Positions 26,897 to 34,880 are shown, counted from the stretch's first letter. The stretch is DNA of 64,000 nucleotides from Chitinophagaceae bacterium (GCA_947446645.1 CANFHA010000004.1:186001-250000), one strand, 5' to 3'. Numbers and translations are program-made. The notes: generated from the sequence alone by a model not told the origin.

Positions 26897-28053
26897 TGAA
26901 ATTATTAAGCTGGAAATATTGCCTTTATTTCATCTTAATCGTTTTGCTATTTAGTCAATGCGATAAGTTGAAATGGAATCTTGCTAAGATAGCTTCTGTA
27001 GCCACTGTAGTAACAATACCGATTTCAAATATCACGAGTAATTCAGCAATTTGTGGAGGTAGAATAACCAATGATGGAGGGGCTAAAATTATCGAAAAAG
27101 GTGTATGTTGGAGTACATTATCTTCTCCAACAATATTGTTAAGTACTAAAACAACGGATGGGAACGGCAATGGTAGTTATTCAAGTAATATAACTGGTTT
27201 GGTTCCGAATACATTATATTATGTTCGTGCATATGCTACCAATAGTATTGGAACAAGTTATGGTAATGAGTTGAATATTAACACTTCAGTTGGTTTGCCG
27301 ATACTTATAACCTCATCGATTAATTTATTAACGGATACTACTGCGGTCAGTGGTGGTACAATAACTAATGATGGAGGTTCAACAATTAATGCAAGAGGGG
27401 TGTGTTGGAGTACATCTCCAGATCCTAATATTTTATCAGGCACTAAAACAACGAATGGGAATGGTATTGGAAATTATGAAAGTGATATTTCTGGATTAAT
27501 TCCCTTTACGGTTTATTATGTGCGAGCCTATGCCACAAACAATGTGGGCACTGGATATGGTGATAATGTAAGTTTTACCCCCCATTATAATATTGGGCAA
27601 AATTATGGTGGGGGTATTATTTTTTATGTTTCAAACAGTGGCTTACATGGATTAATTGCAGCACCAATTGACCAGAGTACATCATTAACATGGAGTTATT
27701 CTACAACAATTGCATGTAATTCCTATGATACTACTATTGGGTCAGGTTTTACAAATACTAATAGCATAATCAGTCATTTAGGAACTTCCTATGGTGATTA
27801 TGCTGCATTAATATGTAGAAATTACAGTGGAGGTGGATATAATGATTGGTATTTGCCTTCGTTAGGAGAATTGATCCAATTATGCAATAAAAAAGATTTA
27901 GTTAGTAATTTATCAAATGGAGATTATTGGAGTTCTTCAGAATATTATGATTATAGTCCAAATAATGCTTGGTTTGTACGATTTTCAAATAGCCTTATTG
28001 GTGTAAATCCAAAAGATTTTACTAAAAGTGTACGTGCAATTAGATCTTATTAA
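26896..28053 (+). CDS. Lipoprotein with two Fn3-like repeats and a DUF1566 domain
   Basis: 385 residues. The N-terminus MKLLSWKYCLYFILIVLLFSQC ends in a lipobox-like Cys, so it is probably membrane-anchored. Two near-identical ~90-residue repeats follow (ICGGRITNDGG, KGVCWST, NTLYYVRAYATNSIGTSYGNE and their copies), resembling fibronectin III-type modules in Bacteroidota surface proteins. The C-terminus (YNDWYLPSLGEL, GDYWSSSEY, AWFVRF, SVRAIRSY) is a DUF1566/Lcl-like C-lectin-type fold. Its ATG overlaps the stop of the protease gene (TAATG), so the two are translationally coupled. The substrate or ligand is unknown. Confidence 0.85.
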   Translation: MKLLSWKYCLYFILIVLLFSQCDKLKWNLAKIASVATVVTIPISNITSNSAICGGRITNDGGAKIIEKGVCWSTLSSPTILLSTKTTDGNGNGSYSSNITGLVPNTLYYVRAYATNSIGTSYGNELNINTSVGLPILITSSINLLTDTTAVSGGTITNDGGSTINARGVCWSTSPDPNILSGTKTTNGNGIGNYESDISGLIPFTVYYVRAYATNNVGTGYGDNVSFTPHYNIGQNYGGGIIFYVSNSGLHGLIAAPIDQSTSLTWSYSTTIACNSYDTTIGSGFTNTNSIISHLGTSYGDYAALICRNYSGGGYNDWYLPSLGELIQLCNKKDLVSNLSNGDYWSSSEYYDYSPNNAWFVRFSNSLIGVNPKDFTKSVRAIRSY

Positions 28054-28063
28054 ATTAACAACA

Positions 28064-28606
28064 ATGATCAGCCCCGAGGCAATTAAGCTGCTAAATAGTA
28101 TTCTTTATGATTTCCCAACAGACGGGATGTTTAGTGTTTCTGATTATACTGCCGATAAAAAAGATGGTCACAGTTTTGATAAGGAAATAGCTGATTTCCT
28201 GTTAGCGGAAGGGTTTGTTAAGTTTATCAGAGGTAATATATTATCACGAGAAAAAGAACACAGAGAGTTCACGTTAACTGATAAAGGAATTAAATTACAA
28301 GAATGTGGCAGTTATGAAAAGTATGTTGATTATACTATTTCTGAATTCGGGAGGTTAAATCAACTTGAAAAAGAGGGTTCCCAAATGGCCCATAGACAGT
28401 CCATTTTAGCGGAAAGGCAGGTTTGGATAAACATTTGGATTGCTGTTGGGGTATCGGTTGCTGGAATTTATTATAGTCTTGAGATTCGACAGCATCACCC
28501 AGGCTTTTATAATAGGACGTTCTATTATTTTTTATCAATAGGTATCGTAATATTATTATGGAAAATCCTGTCATGGCTCCTGCACAGGAAGGGTAAAACC
28601 AAATAG
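28064..28606 (+). CDS. Hypothetical protein with N-terminal helical domain and two C-terminal membrane helices
   Basis: 180 residues from the ATG at 28064 (MISPEAIKLLNSILYDF). The open frame starts at 28028 inside the preceding gene, but the internal start is 10 bp after that stop. Residues 1-100 look like a winged-helix-type fold (EIADFLLAEGFVKFIRGN, REFTLTDKGIKLQ). Two membrane segments follow near 127-147 and 155-175 (IWIAVGVSVAGIYYSL, FLSIGIVILLWKILSWLL) and a basic tail. It is the third gene of the protease-lipoprotein cassette. Function is unknown. Confidence 0.7.
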   Translation: MISPEAIKLLNSILYDFPTDGMFSVSDYTADKKDGHSFDKEIADFLLAEGFVKFIRGNILSREKEHREFTLTDKGIKLQECGSYEKYVDYTISEFGRLNQLEKEGSQMAHRQSILAERQVWINIWIAVGVSVAGIYYSLEIRQHHPGFYNRTFYYFLSIGIVILLWKILSWLLHRKGKTK

Positions 28607-28682
28607 GCATAAAATAAACTTTATCAGATTATAGCAATAGAATACCTTTGCTATGTCGCCCGACAAAGTATATTATTTCAAC

Positions 28683-28711
28683 TACCGGTAGCTGAGAACT
28701 ACCGGTATTTT
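28683..28711 (+). terminator. Terminator-like hairpin after the three-gene cassette
   Basis: TACCGGTAG (28683-28691) pairs perfectly with CTACCGGTA (28699-28707) around a 7-nt loop, followed by TTTT (28708-28711). It also reaches the stop of the convergent 71-residue gene. Confidence 0.65.
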
Positions 28712-28925
28712 ATTCTGGTAAGCCTAACTTAAATTCCCTATATAGTTCATCGTATATTACTCTGTAAACGGCTGGGGAGTGTGGCATTCTTTCATAACTA
28801 ACCTTAATCGTTCTGGGATCATCTTTAGTTTCCAGAGGTATACATTCCTGCCTTTCTAATGGCCTATACCCTGACTTCACAAGTTCAATAGCAGCGAGTA
28901 ATATTGTGTTGTTTATTTCCTTCAT
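28710..28925 (-). CDS. Small hypothetical protein with its own consensus promoter
   Basis: 71 residues, MKEINNTILLAAIELVKSGY with a basic and charged remainder. No family is recognised. That it is real is supported by a near-perfect Bacteroidota promoter (TTTG-20-TAACTTTG) at 28960-28991 directly upstream and by the hairpin at 28683-28711 at its end. It lies in the accessory island, antisense to and convergent with the protease cassette. Confidence 0.6.
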   Translation of the reverse strand: MKEINNTILLAAIELVKSGYRPLERQECIPLETKDDPRTIKVSYERMPHSPAVYRVIYDELYREFKLGLPE

Positions 28926-28959
28926 CGTACATTATTTTACTACTTTGTAATACAAGGTA

Positions 28960-28991
28960 CAAAGTTATGCCAAGTACCTGATAATAGCAAA
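28960..28991 (-). promoter_or_regulatory. Consensus Bacteroidota promoter with overlapping inverted repeat
   Basis: On the minus strand TTTG (28991-28988) is followed after exactly 20 nt by TAACTTTG (28967-28960). An inverted repeat ACTTTGT (28942-28948) / ACAAAGT (28959-28965) covers the -7 and start-site region, a position suited to a repressor. It drives the 71-residue gene. Confidence 0.65.
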
Positions 28992-29170
28992 TAAATCATA
29001 CGTTAGAAACAATATTTACCCGGCTACCTGAGAATTTAGAAAACTTTGTGTGAACGGTAAAGAGACAGAGATAGTCCTCAATCAGGCTTAAACTTGCGTT
29101 TCGCCCAACTACAATAAATACCCTGGTTCAATACCCCCGCTTATAGCTATTTTTTCATTTATGCCGAAAA

Positions 29171-29821
29171 TTAGTCAAAGCTGAACTCATCGTATTCCTC
29201 CCGTATGTACCTCTGCAATTCCTTTTCTTCCTTTTCTGCTTTTTTCTGCCTCCAGGTTTGTTTGTATTGTTTTTGCTTCTGGAACATTTTGGTTACGGGC
29301 CATATTGGGCTTGAAGACCAGTAATTGTGATAGCCACCTTCTGTTTTCATAACAGCAGATACAGCCCTTTGAAGATTGCGACATGGTTTAAAACTTACCC
29401 TATAGCTTTTCAGCTTGCAGCCGTATGGGTTGGTTGTGTAGTATATTTTGGCTATAAGTCCATTGGTGTGCCAGTTCATGTGGTGAACTTCAAAACCGCA
29501 TTGCCTGGAAGCATTATAGTCAACGTTATACTGTGCGGTTTCATTTGTTGGGTTAGAAAGACCGGTAACGGCAGCACCCAAACCACCTGGTAACTTTACC
29601 CCTTTCCGGTTACTGATAACTTCATTAGCATAATGTTTAAGAATTGCCTTTATTACCCCGGCTATCTGATTGTTAGTAAGTTCTGCCAGGCTTGGATATT
29701 GTTCTTTTGCAGCAGCGAAAAACCCATACCTGTCATCATCCGGGTAGGCAATAAGGTTAATGCCATCGTTCCTATTCCTGGGGGCATGGAGATCGGGTGC
29801 TTTAAACGGTTTTCTTTCCAT
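29171..29821 (-). CDS. Hypothetical protein of the accessory island
   Basis: 216 residues, soluble, no signal peptide. Features are YPSLAELTNNQIAGVIKAIL in the N-terminal half, a His/Asn-rich centre (FEVHHMNWHTNG) and a long basic-acidic C-terminal coil (KQKQYKQTWRQKKAEKEEKEL then acidic end). I do not recognise a family. The highly charged C-terminus suggests nucleic-acid or protein binding. It faces away from the repeat-rich stretch at 30-31 kb. Its coding nature is inferred from length and composition. Confidence 0.55.
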   Translation of the reverse strand: MERKPFKAPDLHAPRNRNDGINLIAYPDDDRYGFFAAAKEQYPSLAELTNNQIAGVIKAILKHYANEVISNRKGVKLPGGLGAAVTGLSNPTNETAQYNVDYNASRQCGFEVHHMNWHTNGLIAKIYYTTNPYGCKLKSYRVSFKPCRNLQRAVSAVMKTEGGYHNYWSSSPIWPVTKMFQKQKQYKQTWRQKKAEKEEKELQRYIREEYDEFSFD

Positions 29822-30486
29822 ATCCTAAAGTTACGAATGATGGAGGTATGTGTATCAATACACTTTTTATGTTTAAAATTTCCTCCCAAAATTATAGCTA
29901 AACAAAAATTGTGCACATGTACCCCGGTATGTGGTTAATGCCCCCACCTGTGTGTGTTCGAGAAAGACAAGACCTATCTTTGCTTTTTATGATTAGCTAC
30001 TGAAAAGCGGGATCACCCCCGGCCTTTTAATAGACCTTTGCCTCATTACCTGCTGCAAACTTGCAATCCCTTTAATCCTTCCATCAGCTTTGAATGTTTG
30101 ACCTTTGCTGCACGAGCAACTAAAACGTGAGGGCTTACCGTGTTACGTGAGGGCTACCAGCAGCAGTACCCTGATTAGGCTGCATCACTAACCCTGTTCA
30201 GTGTCAATACACTACCAAACATCGGAAGCACATCTATTTGATTATACCAGGCTGCAGTTCCCTGATGTAGCTGTAGTAGTATGTATTTTCAGCAGCAGTT
30301 CCCTGATTAAGCAGGTTCATCGGTGTGTGGTCAATGCAAGAAATGGACGAATGATTGTTTGTCTGTTGCATTGCCACACTTCCACCAGCACTGTATCTTT
30401 TGCTTTTGCCAACGCTTATGTAAACATGCCAACACACAGCAAAATCTACGCTGGTTCCTTTTGATAGTTTGTCCGCCCCCATGCCG

Positions 30487-30610
30487 CAAAACTCATAGCA
30501 CAGGATTACGCATTTGCTACCATTAGGCACCTGCAAGTTATTGGGCAGATGATCTGATATACAGCAGTGGTACTATGATTGAGTATGCTCCCATCCTGCT
30601 ATGAGTTTTG
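30487..30610. repeat. 14-bp perfect inverted repeat, 96-bp spacing
   Basis: CAAAACTCATAGCA (30487-30500) and TGCTATGAGTTTTG (30597-30610) are exact reverse complements. The flanks GCCG and GGCGGC extend the similarity imperfectly. The spacer holds no ORF. Confidence 0.6.
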
Positions 30611-30938
30611 TATGGCGGCCCACCCACAGGCTAACCCACAATAAACTATCTATCTATTTGTCCGGCCAGTGCAGGTGAAAGCTGTCCCACCCACAAAGGC
30701 CAACACACTACAGCATTCCCCTTTGCACCCCACAGCAAGAGTTAGCTCCTTCACTTCATTGTTTCACGGCTACACACAGGGCTACTGGTGAAAAATGCAG
30801 TTCAGTCACTAACACTTGCTTTCTGCCAACCCTGCCACCAATGGAATAGTTTATCTGCCACACACAGGCCATTCCAGGGGGCGGTAAAGAGTATGGTATA
30901 TACTACCCTCATGTACCCACAAAACGGGTTACCGTGCA

Positions 30939-31003
30939 GATGATAATGACTATTGCATCGTTCAGTAATCCTATTCAGCACCTTCGGAATAGTCATTACC
31001 ATC
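30939..31003. repeat. 16-bp inverted repeat (one mismatch), 33-nt loop
   Basis: GATGATAATGACTATT (30939-30954) pairs with AATAGTCATTACCATC (30988-31003) with a single mismatch. An alternative inner hairpin, CTATTC (30971-30976) with GAATAG (30987-30992), competes with the right arm, so two mutually exclusive folds are possible. Confidence 0.6.
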
Positions 31004-31130
31004 TTTCGGTGTTCTATCCTGCGGGAGTGTTTGACCTCTGCTTTACAAGTGGCAGTAACCCGGCAGGTAGAGAAAAATCCCTACAAAATCCTTCTGCCTT
31101 TCTTATCTGTAGCAACCAAATACACAATAT

Positions 31131-31604
31131 ATGCAATACTTCAAAGACTGTCGCACGATAGACGAAGTCAAGGCCATGTACAAGCTACTGGCAAAACAAC
31201 ATCACCCGGACTGCGGTGGAGATACCGAGACCATGCAAGCCATTAACACCGAATATCCACAAGCATGTGCCCGTGTACTAAGAGGCGAAAACATGACCAG
31301 TGAGGACACGGAGGAACAGATACGCATGTCCGAGGAATACAGGGCAGTAATCGAACTGCTGATAGTGCTACCGGGCATTATCATTGAGGTAGTAGGTAAC
31401 TGGATATGGGTAACCGGGAATACTCGACCTGTAAAGACACAACTGAAAGCAGCCGGTTTGTTTTTCGCTTCAAAGAAAGTGGCCTGGTACTACAGAGCCG
31501 AAGAGTACAAGACCACAGGCAGCAAGAAAAGCCTTGATGAGATCAGAGCAAAATACGGAAGTGAGCAGGTGAAATCCCGCAGATATAGTACCGCCATTGA
31601 ATAA
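31131..31604 (+). CDS. J-domain protein
   Basis: 157 residues. The N-terminal ~50 residues form a DnaJ-type J domain: YFKDCRTIDEVKAMYKLLAK then HHPDCGGD, with the HPD motif that stimulates Hsp70 ATPase. The remainder (VIELLIVLPGIIIEVVGNWI, GSKKSLDEIRAKYG) is a C-terminal domain seen in J-domain proteins on Bacteroidota mobile elements and phages. It lacks Gly/Phe and Zn regions, so it is not a full DnaJ. It starts a small operon with the two genes that follow (17-bp gap, then a 4-nt overlap). Confidence 0.85.
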   Translation: MQYFKDCRTIDEVKAMYKLLAKQHHPDCGGDTETMQAINTEYPQACARVLRGENMTSEDTEEQIRMSEEYRAVIELLIVLPGIIIEVVGNWIWVTGNTRPVKTQLKAAGLFFASKKVAWYYRAEEYKTTGSKKSLDEIRAKYGSEQVKSRRYSTAIE

Positions 31605-31621
31605 CCGCCAAAACAACCTGT

Positions 31622-31867
31622 ATGATAAAGAAAATACACAACGTCATTGACGTTATAGAATTCATCCTGCAGTTATCAGCAGAGATCGGAGACGGGAACC
31701 CATTCGAGGCACTGAACATGCCGGGGAGGTATAGTGAAGAAGAAAGGAGCATCAGGAATGCACTAATGGATAAATGTTTCGAGGTATGCGCCAAACAAAA
31801 CCAGAATGTCAAATGTCTGGTACTGGTGCTGTTTAATGAAGCACTGATTACACAGCCACCCGCATGA
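31622..31867 (+). CDS. Small hypothetical protein following the J-domain gene
   Basis: 81 residues, predicted mostly alpha-helical (IHNVIDVIEFILQLSAEIG, IRNALMDKCFEVCAK), no known motif. It starts 17 bp after the J-domain gene stop and its TGA overlaps the next ATG (ATGA), so translation of the three frames is likely linked. Function is unknown. Confidence 0.55.
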   Translation: MIKKIHNVIDVIEFILQLSAEIGDGNPFEALNMPGRYSEEERSIRNALMDKCFEVCAKQNQNVKCLVLVLFNEALITQPPA

Positions 31868-32007
31868 AAATAGTTGCCATTACAATGACCAGTATTAAGC
31901 CGCCTATAAGGTATGGTACAGTTGGGTGTATCTGGTGTAAAGACAGGTCAGGTGGCAAGACGGTTATATTGTATTTTGTTTACTGTGCATCAGGTGAAGT
32001 AGTGTAG
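31864..32007 (+). CDS. 47-residue small protein with CxxC motif, ATGA-coupled
   Basis: The ATG at 31864 overlaps the TGA of the preceding gene (ATGA). The frame reads MKIVAITMTSIKPPIRYG, continues with GCIWCKDRSGGK and stops at TAG 32005-32007. A CxxC pair is present. The close coupling is the main evidence that it is translated; length alone would not support it. Confidence 0.4.
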   Translation: MKIVAITMTSIKPPIRYGTVGCIWCKDRSGGKTVILYFVYCASGEVV

Positions 32008-32133
32008 TGCGCACTTATACTACTGCATCGTACAGGTTTCTTTTGAGAAGTGTCTATCCGTCTATAATTGCCAAAGACCCCTAAAACGAAATCCATTTTT
32101 TGATATGTTGTACCTATGCTGTACCACTAATGA

Positions 32134-32171
32134 AAAATTCCCTGTAGAGTATTGATTCTACAGGGAATTTT
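32134..32171. terminator. Perfect 15-bp hairpin terminator next to the tRNA fragment
   Basis: AAAATTCCCTGTAGA (32134-32148) and TCTACAGGGAATTTT (32157-32171) are exact reverse complements around an 8-nt loop, with A/T runs on both sides. It lies 11 bp beyond the 3' end of the tRNA-Lys fragment and looks like that tRNA's original terminator. It could act in both directions. Confidence 0.8.
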
Positions 32172-32182
32172 CAATTTCAAAG

Positions 32183-32229
32183 TGGTCCCTCAGGGACTCG
32201 AACCCTGGACCCGCTGATTAAGAGTCAGT
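32183..32229 (-). pseudogene. 3' half of tRNA-Lys(CTT), likely attachment-site remnant
   Basis: On the minus strand the sequence folds as the anticodon stem-loop (CTGA-CTCTTAA-TCAG, anticodon CTT, 32222-32220), a complete T arm (CAGGG-TTCGAGT-CCCTG) and the 3' acceptor strand AGGGACC plus A. The 5' acceptor strand (expected GGTCCCT) and the D arm are absent upstream. Integration of an element at a tRNA 3' end leaves exactly such a half copy. No intact tRNA-Lys is in the window. Confidence 0.75.
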
Positions 32230-32323
32230 GATACTTCACGACTTGGTGCGTTAAGGGCACAGCGTGTATTTATAATGTCCATTTGAATTCAAACGTACCT
32301 CTCCTTTAAATACGAGGCATAAG

Positions 32324-32369
32324 TATAAATACCTGTTTTGAAGCATGGGTATTTATACCTGGTACCCAT
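32324..32369. repeat. Overlapping inverted repeats near the tRNA fragment
   Basis: TATAAATACC (32324-32333) pairs with GGTATTTATA (32348-32357). The overlapping pair ATGGGTA (32345-32351) and TACCCAT (32363-32369) offers an alternative fold. They lie about 100 bp from the tRNA-Lys half, where recombinase arm sites might be expected. Confidence 0.45.
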
Positions 32370-32645
32370 AAAAATAACAGGCAATCACTTCACATCGCCC
32401 CTAAAAAATCATTAATATCTCTCAATTATTCACTACAATTATCTATAATATCAAAAGTCACCCAAATCAAAGCCAAAATCACCTTCAAACCCTTGCTGGT
32501 GGCTCAAAGAAATTTACATCATAGACGCGTAGGTGATTATCATACACCAAAAAGTGCGCTATCATAAAACTTCAGTTTCCACATTCAGAAGACCTGTCCG
32601 ACCTTTGGGCTCACGAAAGCAATTCCTTCTACTAAAATAATCAAA

Positions 32646-32873
32646 CACCTTTGCTACGTTAAAAAACAACACAGAAAACTGCGCCTTTTGCGCCTTCGCG
32701 AAAGACCCTTTAATACACAGGAACCGCACTTGGTGAGAGAACGATTAATACACTTCAACCCACCTTTGCTACCTGAAAAAAAGCAACACAGAAAACTGCG
32801 CCTTTGCGAGAGACCCTTCAATACACGGAAACTTGGACTCGGCGAGAGACAACCAACACCTTAAAACCCTGCT
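32646..32873. repeat. Two-copy ~115-bp tandem repeat upstream of the terminase-like gene
   Basis: The copies begin at 32646 and 32761. Both run CACCTTTGCTAC, then an A-rich stretch, AACACAGAAAACTGCGCCTTT, GCGAxAGACCCTTyAATACAC, a diverged middle and GGyGAGAGA. The second copy ends just before the ATG at 32874. The rest of 32230-32645 holds no gene I can support. Confidence 0.7.
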
Positions 32874-33791
32874 ATGGAAAAGAAAAAACAGGCCCAGCAA
32901 CTCTATATGGCTGGTGGCAAATCTCAGAAAGAAATTGCCGAAACCGTCGGCGTCAGTGAGCGCACGGTCCACACCTGGATACACCAGTATGAATGGGACA
33001 AACTCAGACTTGCAGCCTTCCGCGCACCCGTCACCATTGCCGACAATTTTTGCGCACAGCTTGTGGAGCTGCAGAATGATATTGCCACCCGCCCTCCTGG
33101 GAAACGATATCCTACCCTTGAGGAAGCAGAAGTATCCCGCAAGCTCATCGCCGCGCTCGAAAAAATAAAGAAATACCCATCCCTCTCGCTCAACATGCAG
33201 GTACTTGAAACATTCCGCAACTATGTGAGGCCGCTGGATAAAGAATTTGCCTCCAAAATTGGCAGATATTCAGAACAGTTTCTTGAAGGCAAAAGTGTAA
33301 ATGGCTACGCACCCTACCAGGTCGAATACGGCGTTGAGCCGGTCGCCCCCATATCTCCCTACTACGAGGAACCCGACTATGAAGAGCCGCTGACAGATGA
33401 CATAGACCCACCCTGCCCCGATATCAACACCTGCCTGCATGAGGGCAATTGCACATATCCCCATTGCCAGCACAAAACAAAACCGAAAATCGACCCGGTG
33501 AGCCGTTATACCATACCGGCCGTTCACTATGTCCCAAAACCTCCCGTAGCCATCAGAAACATTCCCGCAACTCCCGAAGCGATTCTCATCCCCCTCCCGC
33601 CCGGCACTAAGAGCACCTTTATAAGGCCGCCGCTCGCACTGCCGCCAGCCGTAAAAACCGGAAGCATTCCCGCAATTTCTCAACCTGAAAACCACGAAAA
33701 CGATGTTACTCACGTCACCCAACAACAGCTTCCACATTCCCCACTCAAAAACGACCAGTCGGACAAGGAAAAGTCTCGCGGGGATAGCTGA
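32874..33791 (+). CDS. Solitary phage terminase small-subunit-like HTH protein
   Basis: 305 residues. The N-terminus has a helix-turn-helix (KSQKEIAETVGVSERTVHTW, residues ~16-35, then IHQYEWDKLR) as in Terminase_5/gpP-type small subunits. Residues 60-135 are helical (EEAEVSRKLIAALEKIKKYP). The C-terminal ~160 residues are Pro-rich and low-complexity, with a Cys/His cluster (PCPDINTCLHEGNCTYPHCQHK) of possible zinc-binding type. It shares its architecture with the gene at 50193. No other phage genes are nearby, so it is a solitary, possibly domesticated or recurrent mobile gene. Confidence 0.7.
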   Translation: MEKKKQAQQLYMAGGKSQKEIAETVGVSERTVHTWIHQYEWDKLRLAAFRAPVTIADNFCAQLVELQNDIATRPPGKRYPTLEEAEVSRKLIAALEKIKKYPSLSLNMQVLETFRNYVRPLDKEFASKIGRYSEQFLEGKSVNGYAPYQVEYGVEPVAPISPYYEEPDYEEPLTDDIDPPCPDINTCLHEGNCTYPHCQHKTKPKIDPVSRYTIPAVHYVPKPPVAIRNIPATPEAILIPLPPGTKSTFIRPPLALPPAVKTGSIPAISQPENHENDVTHVTQQQLPHSPLKNDQSDKEKSRGDS

Positions 33792-33892
33792 AAAAATATT
33801 ACATGAGGCCATCGGCAGGAAAAATCATCCTCAACCATATAGCACCCGAATTTGCAAGTATAACCACCTACAGCGCTTCTGATGCAATGAAA

Positions 33893-33923
33893 TTTGGTTT
33901 TGCACACTTTTAGCTTAAATTTG
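33893..33923 (+). promoter_or_regulatory. Consensus promoter of sucD
   Basis: TTTG (33893-33896), a 19-nt spacer, then TAAATTTG (33916-33923): a full match to the Bacteroidota -33/-7 pattern, 20 bp upstream of the sucD ATG at 33944. Confidence 0.7.
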
Positions 33924-33943
33924 CGCACTCCAAACAAAATATC

Positions 33944-34822
33944 ATGTCAGTTTTAGTAAATAAGGATTCAAAAGTCATTGTACAGGGCTTCACAGGCACC
34001 GAAGGCACTTTTCATGCTACACAAATGATTGAATACGGCACCAACGTAGTTGGTGGTGTAACCCCTGCAAAGGGCGGAACTACTCACCTCGATAAGCCGG
34101 TATTCAATACCGTTAAAGACGCGGTAGATGGCACTGGCGCTGACACTTCAATCATTTTTGTACCACCGGCATTTGCTGCTGATGCAATCATGGAAGCCGG
34201 TGACGCTGGTATAAAAGTGATTATCTGCATTACCGAAGGCATACCTGTGCAAGACATGGTAAAAGCTCGCGAGTACATCAAAAGCCGCAACTGCCGTCTT
34301 ATAGGGCCTAACTGCCCTGGCGTTATCACTGCTGGCGAAGCTAAGGTTGGCATCATGCCGGGCTTTGTTTTCAAACCAGGCCGCATTGGTATCGTTTCTA
34401 AATCAGGTACGCTTACTTACGAAGCAGCTGACCAGGCCGTAAAAGCAGGCATGGGTATATCTACTGCTATCGGCATAGGTGGTGACCCCATCATCGGTAC
34501 AACAACCAAAGAAGCAGTAGAATTATTGATGAACGATCCGGAAACAGATGGCATCATCATGATAGGAGAAATAGGCGGCAACATGGAAGCAGAAGCTGCT
34601 CACTGGCTGAAGAATAATATGCGCAAACCAGTAGTAGGTTTCATAGCAGGTCAAACTGCCCCTGCAGGTCGCCGCATGGGCCACGCAGGCGCTATCATAG
34701 GCGGTGCAGATGATACTGCTGCTGCAAAAATGAAGATAATGCGTGAGTGTGGTATCCACGTAGTAGACAGCCCTGCCAACATTGGTAAGACTATGGCTGA
34801 GGTCCTCGCCGTTACTGCATAA
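33944..34822 (+). CDS. sucD: Succinyl-CoA synthetase alpha subunit
   Basis: 292 residues, full length. Carries out CoA binding and phosphoryl transfer in the TCA-cycle step succinyl-CoA to succinate, with the beta subunit SucC. Landmarks: N-terminal [20 protein letters not shown] (CoA-binding fold), [13 protein letters not shown] segment ([11 protein letters not shown]), [14 protein letters not shown], and the active-site His in [11 protein letters not shown] near the C-terminus. sucC is not adjacent; in many Bacteroidota the two genes are separated. It has its own promoter and terminator. Confidence 0.97.
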   Translation: MSVLVNKDSKVIVQGFTGTEGTFHATQMIEYGTNVVGGVTPAKGGTTHLDKPVFNTVKDAVDGTGADTSIIFVPPAFAADAIMEAGDAGIKVIICITEGIPVQDMVKAREYIKSRNCRLIGPNCPGVITAGEAKVGIMPGFVFKPGRIGIVSKSGTLTYEAADQAVKAGMGISTAIGIGGDPIIGTTTKEAVELLMNDPETDGIIMIGEIGGNMEAEAAHWLKNNMRKPVVGFIAGQTAPAGRRMGHAGAIIGGADDTAAAKMKIMRECGIHVVDSPANIGKTMAEVLAVTA

Positions 34823-34849
34823 TTGGTACTGAAAATAGTATTTTGATCC

Positions 34850-34880
34850 ACTCCCTGGCTGCCCTCAGTCAGGGAGTTTT
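34850..34880 (+). terminator. Rho-independent terminator of sucD
   Basis: ACTCCCTG (34850-34857) pairs with CAGGGAGT (34870-34877) around a 12-nt loop, followed by TTT. Confidence 0.8.

Larger units (their letters stand above)
29936..31130. other. Repeat-rich non-coding stretch (candidate origin or transfer region)
   Basis: About 1.2 kb with no convincing gene. A plus-strand -7 match, TATCTTTG (29975-29982), is followed by a short GC hairpin (30004-30028). Direct repeats include ACGTGAGGGCT (30125 and 30145) and a CAGCAGTwCCCTGATTArGC block at 30161, 30252 (diverged) and 30293. Inverted repeats lie at 30487-30610 and 30939-31003. Such clusters of direct and inverted repeats are typical of replication or conjugative-transfer origins, but no iteron series or relaxase gene is visible, so the role is inferred. 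Confidence 0.45.

Noticed and set aside
30201..30536. Overlapping ~60-100 codon frames on both strands in the repeat-rich stretch
   Set aside because: They overlap each other, are crossed by the direct repeats, and have no recognisable protein pattern.
32183..32235. Functional tRNA-Lys
   Set aside because: The 5' acceptor strand and D arm cannot be found upstream; only the 3' half folds.
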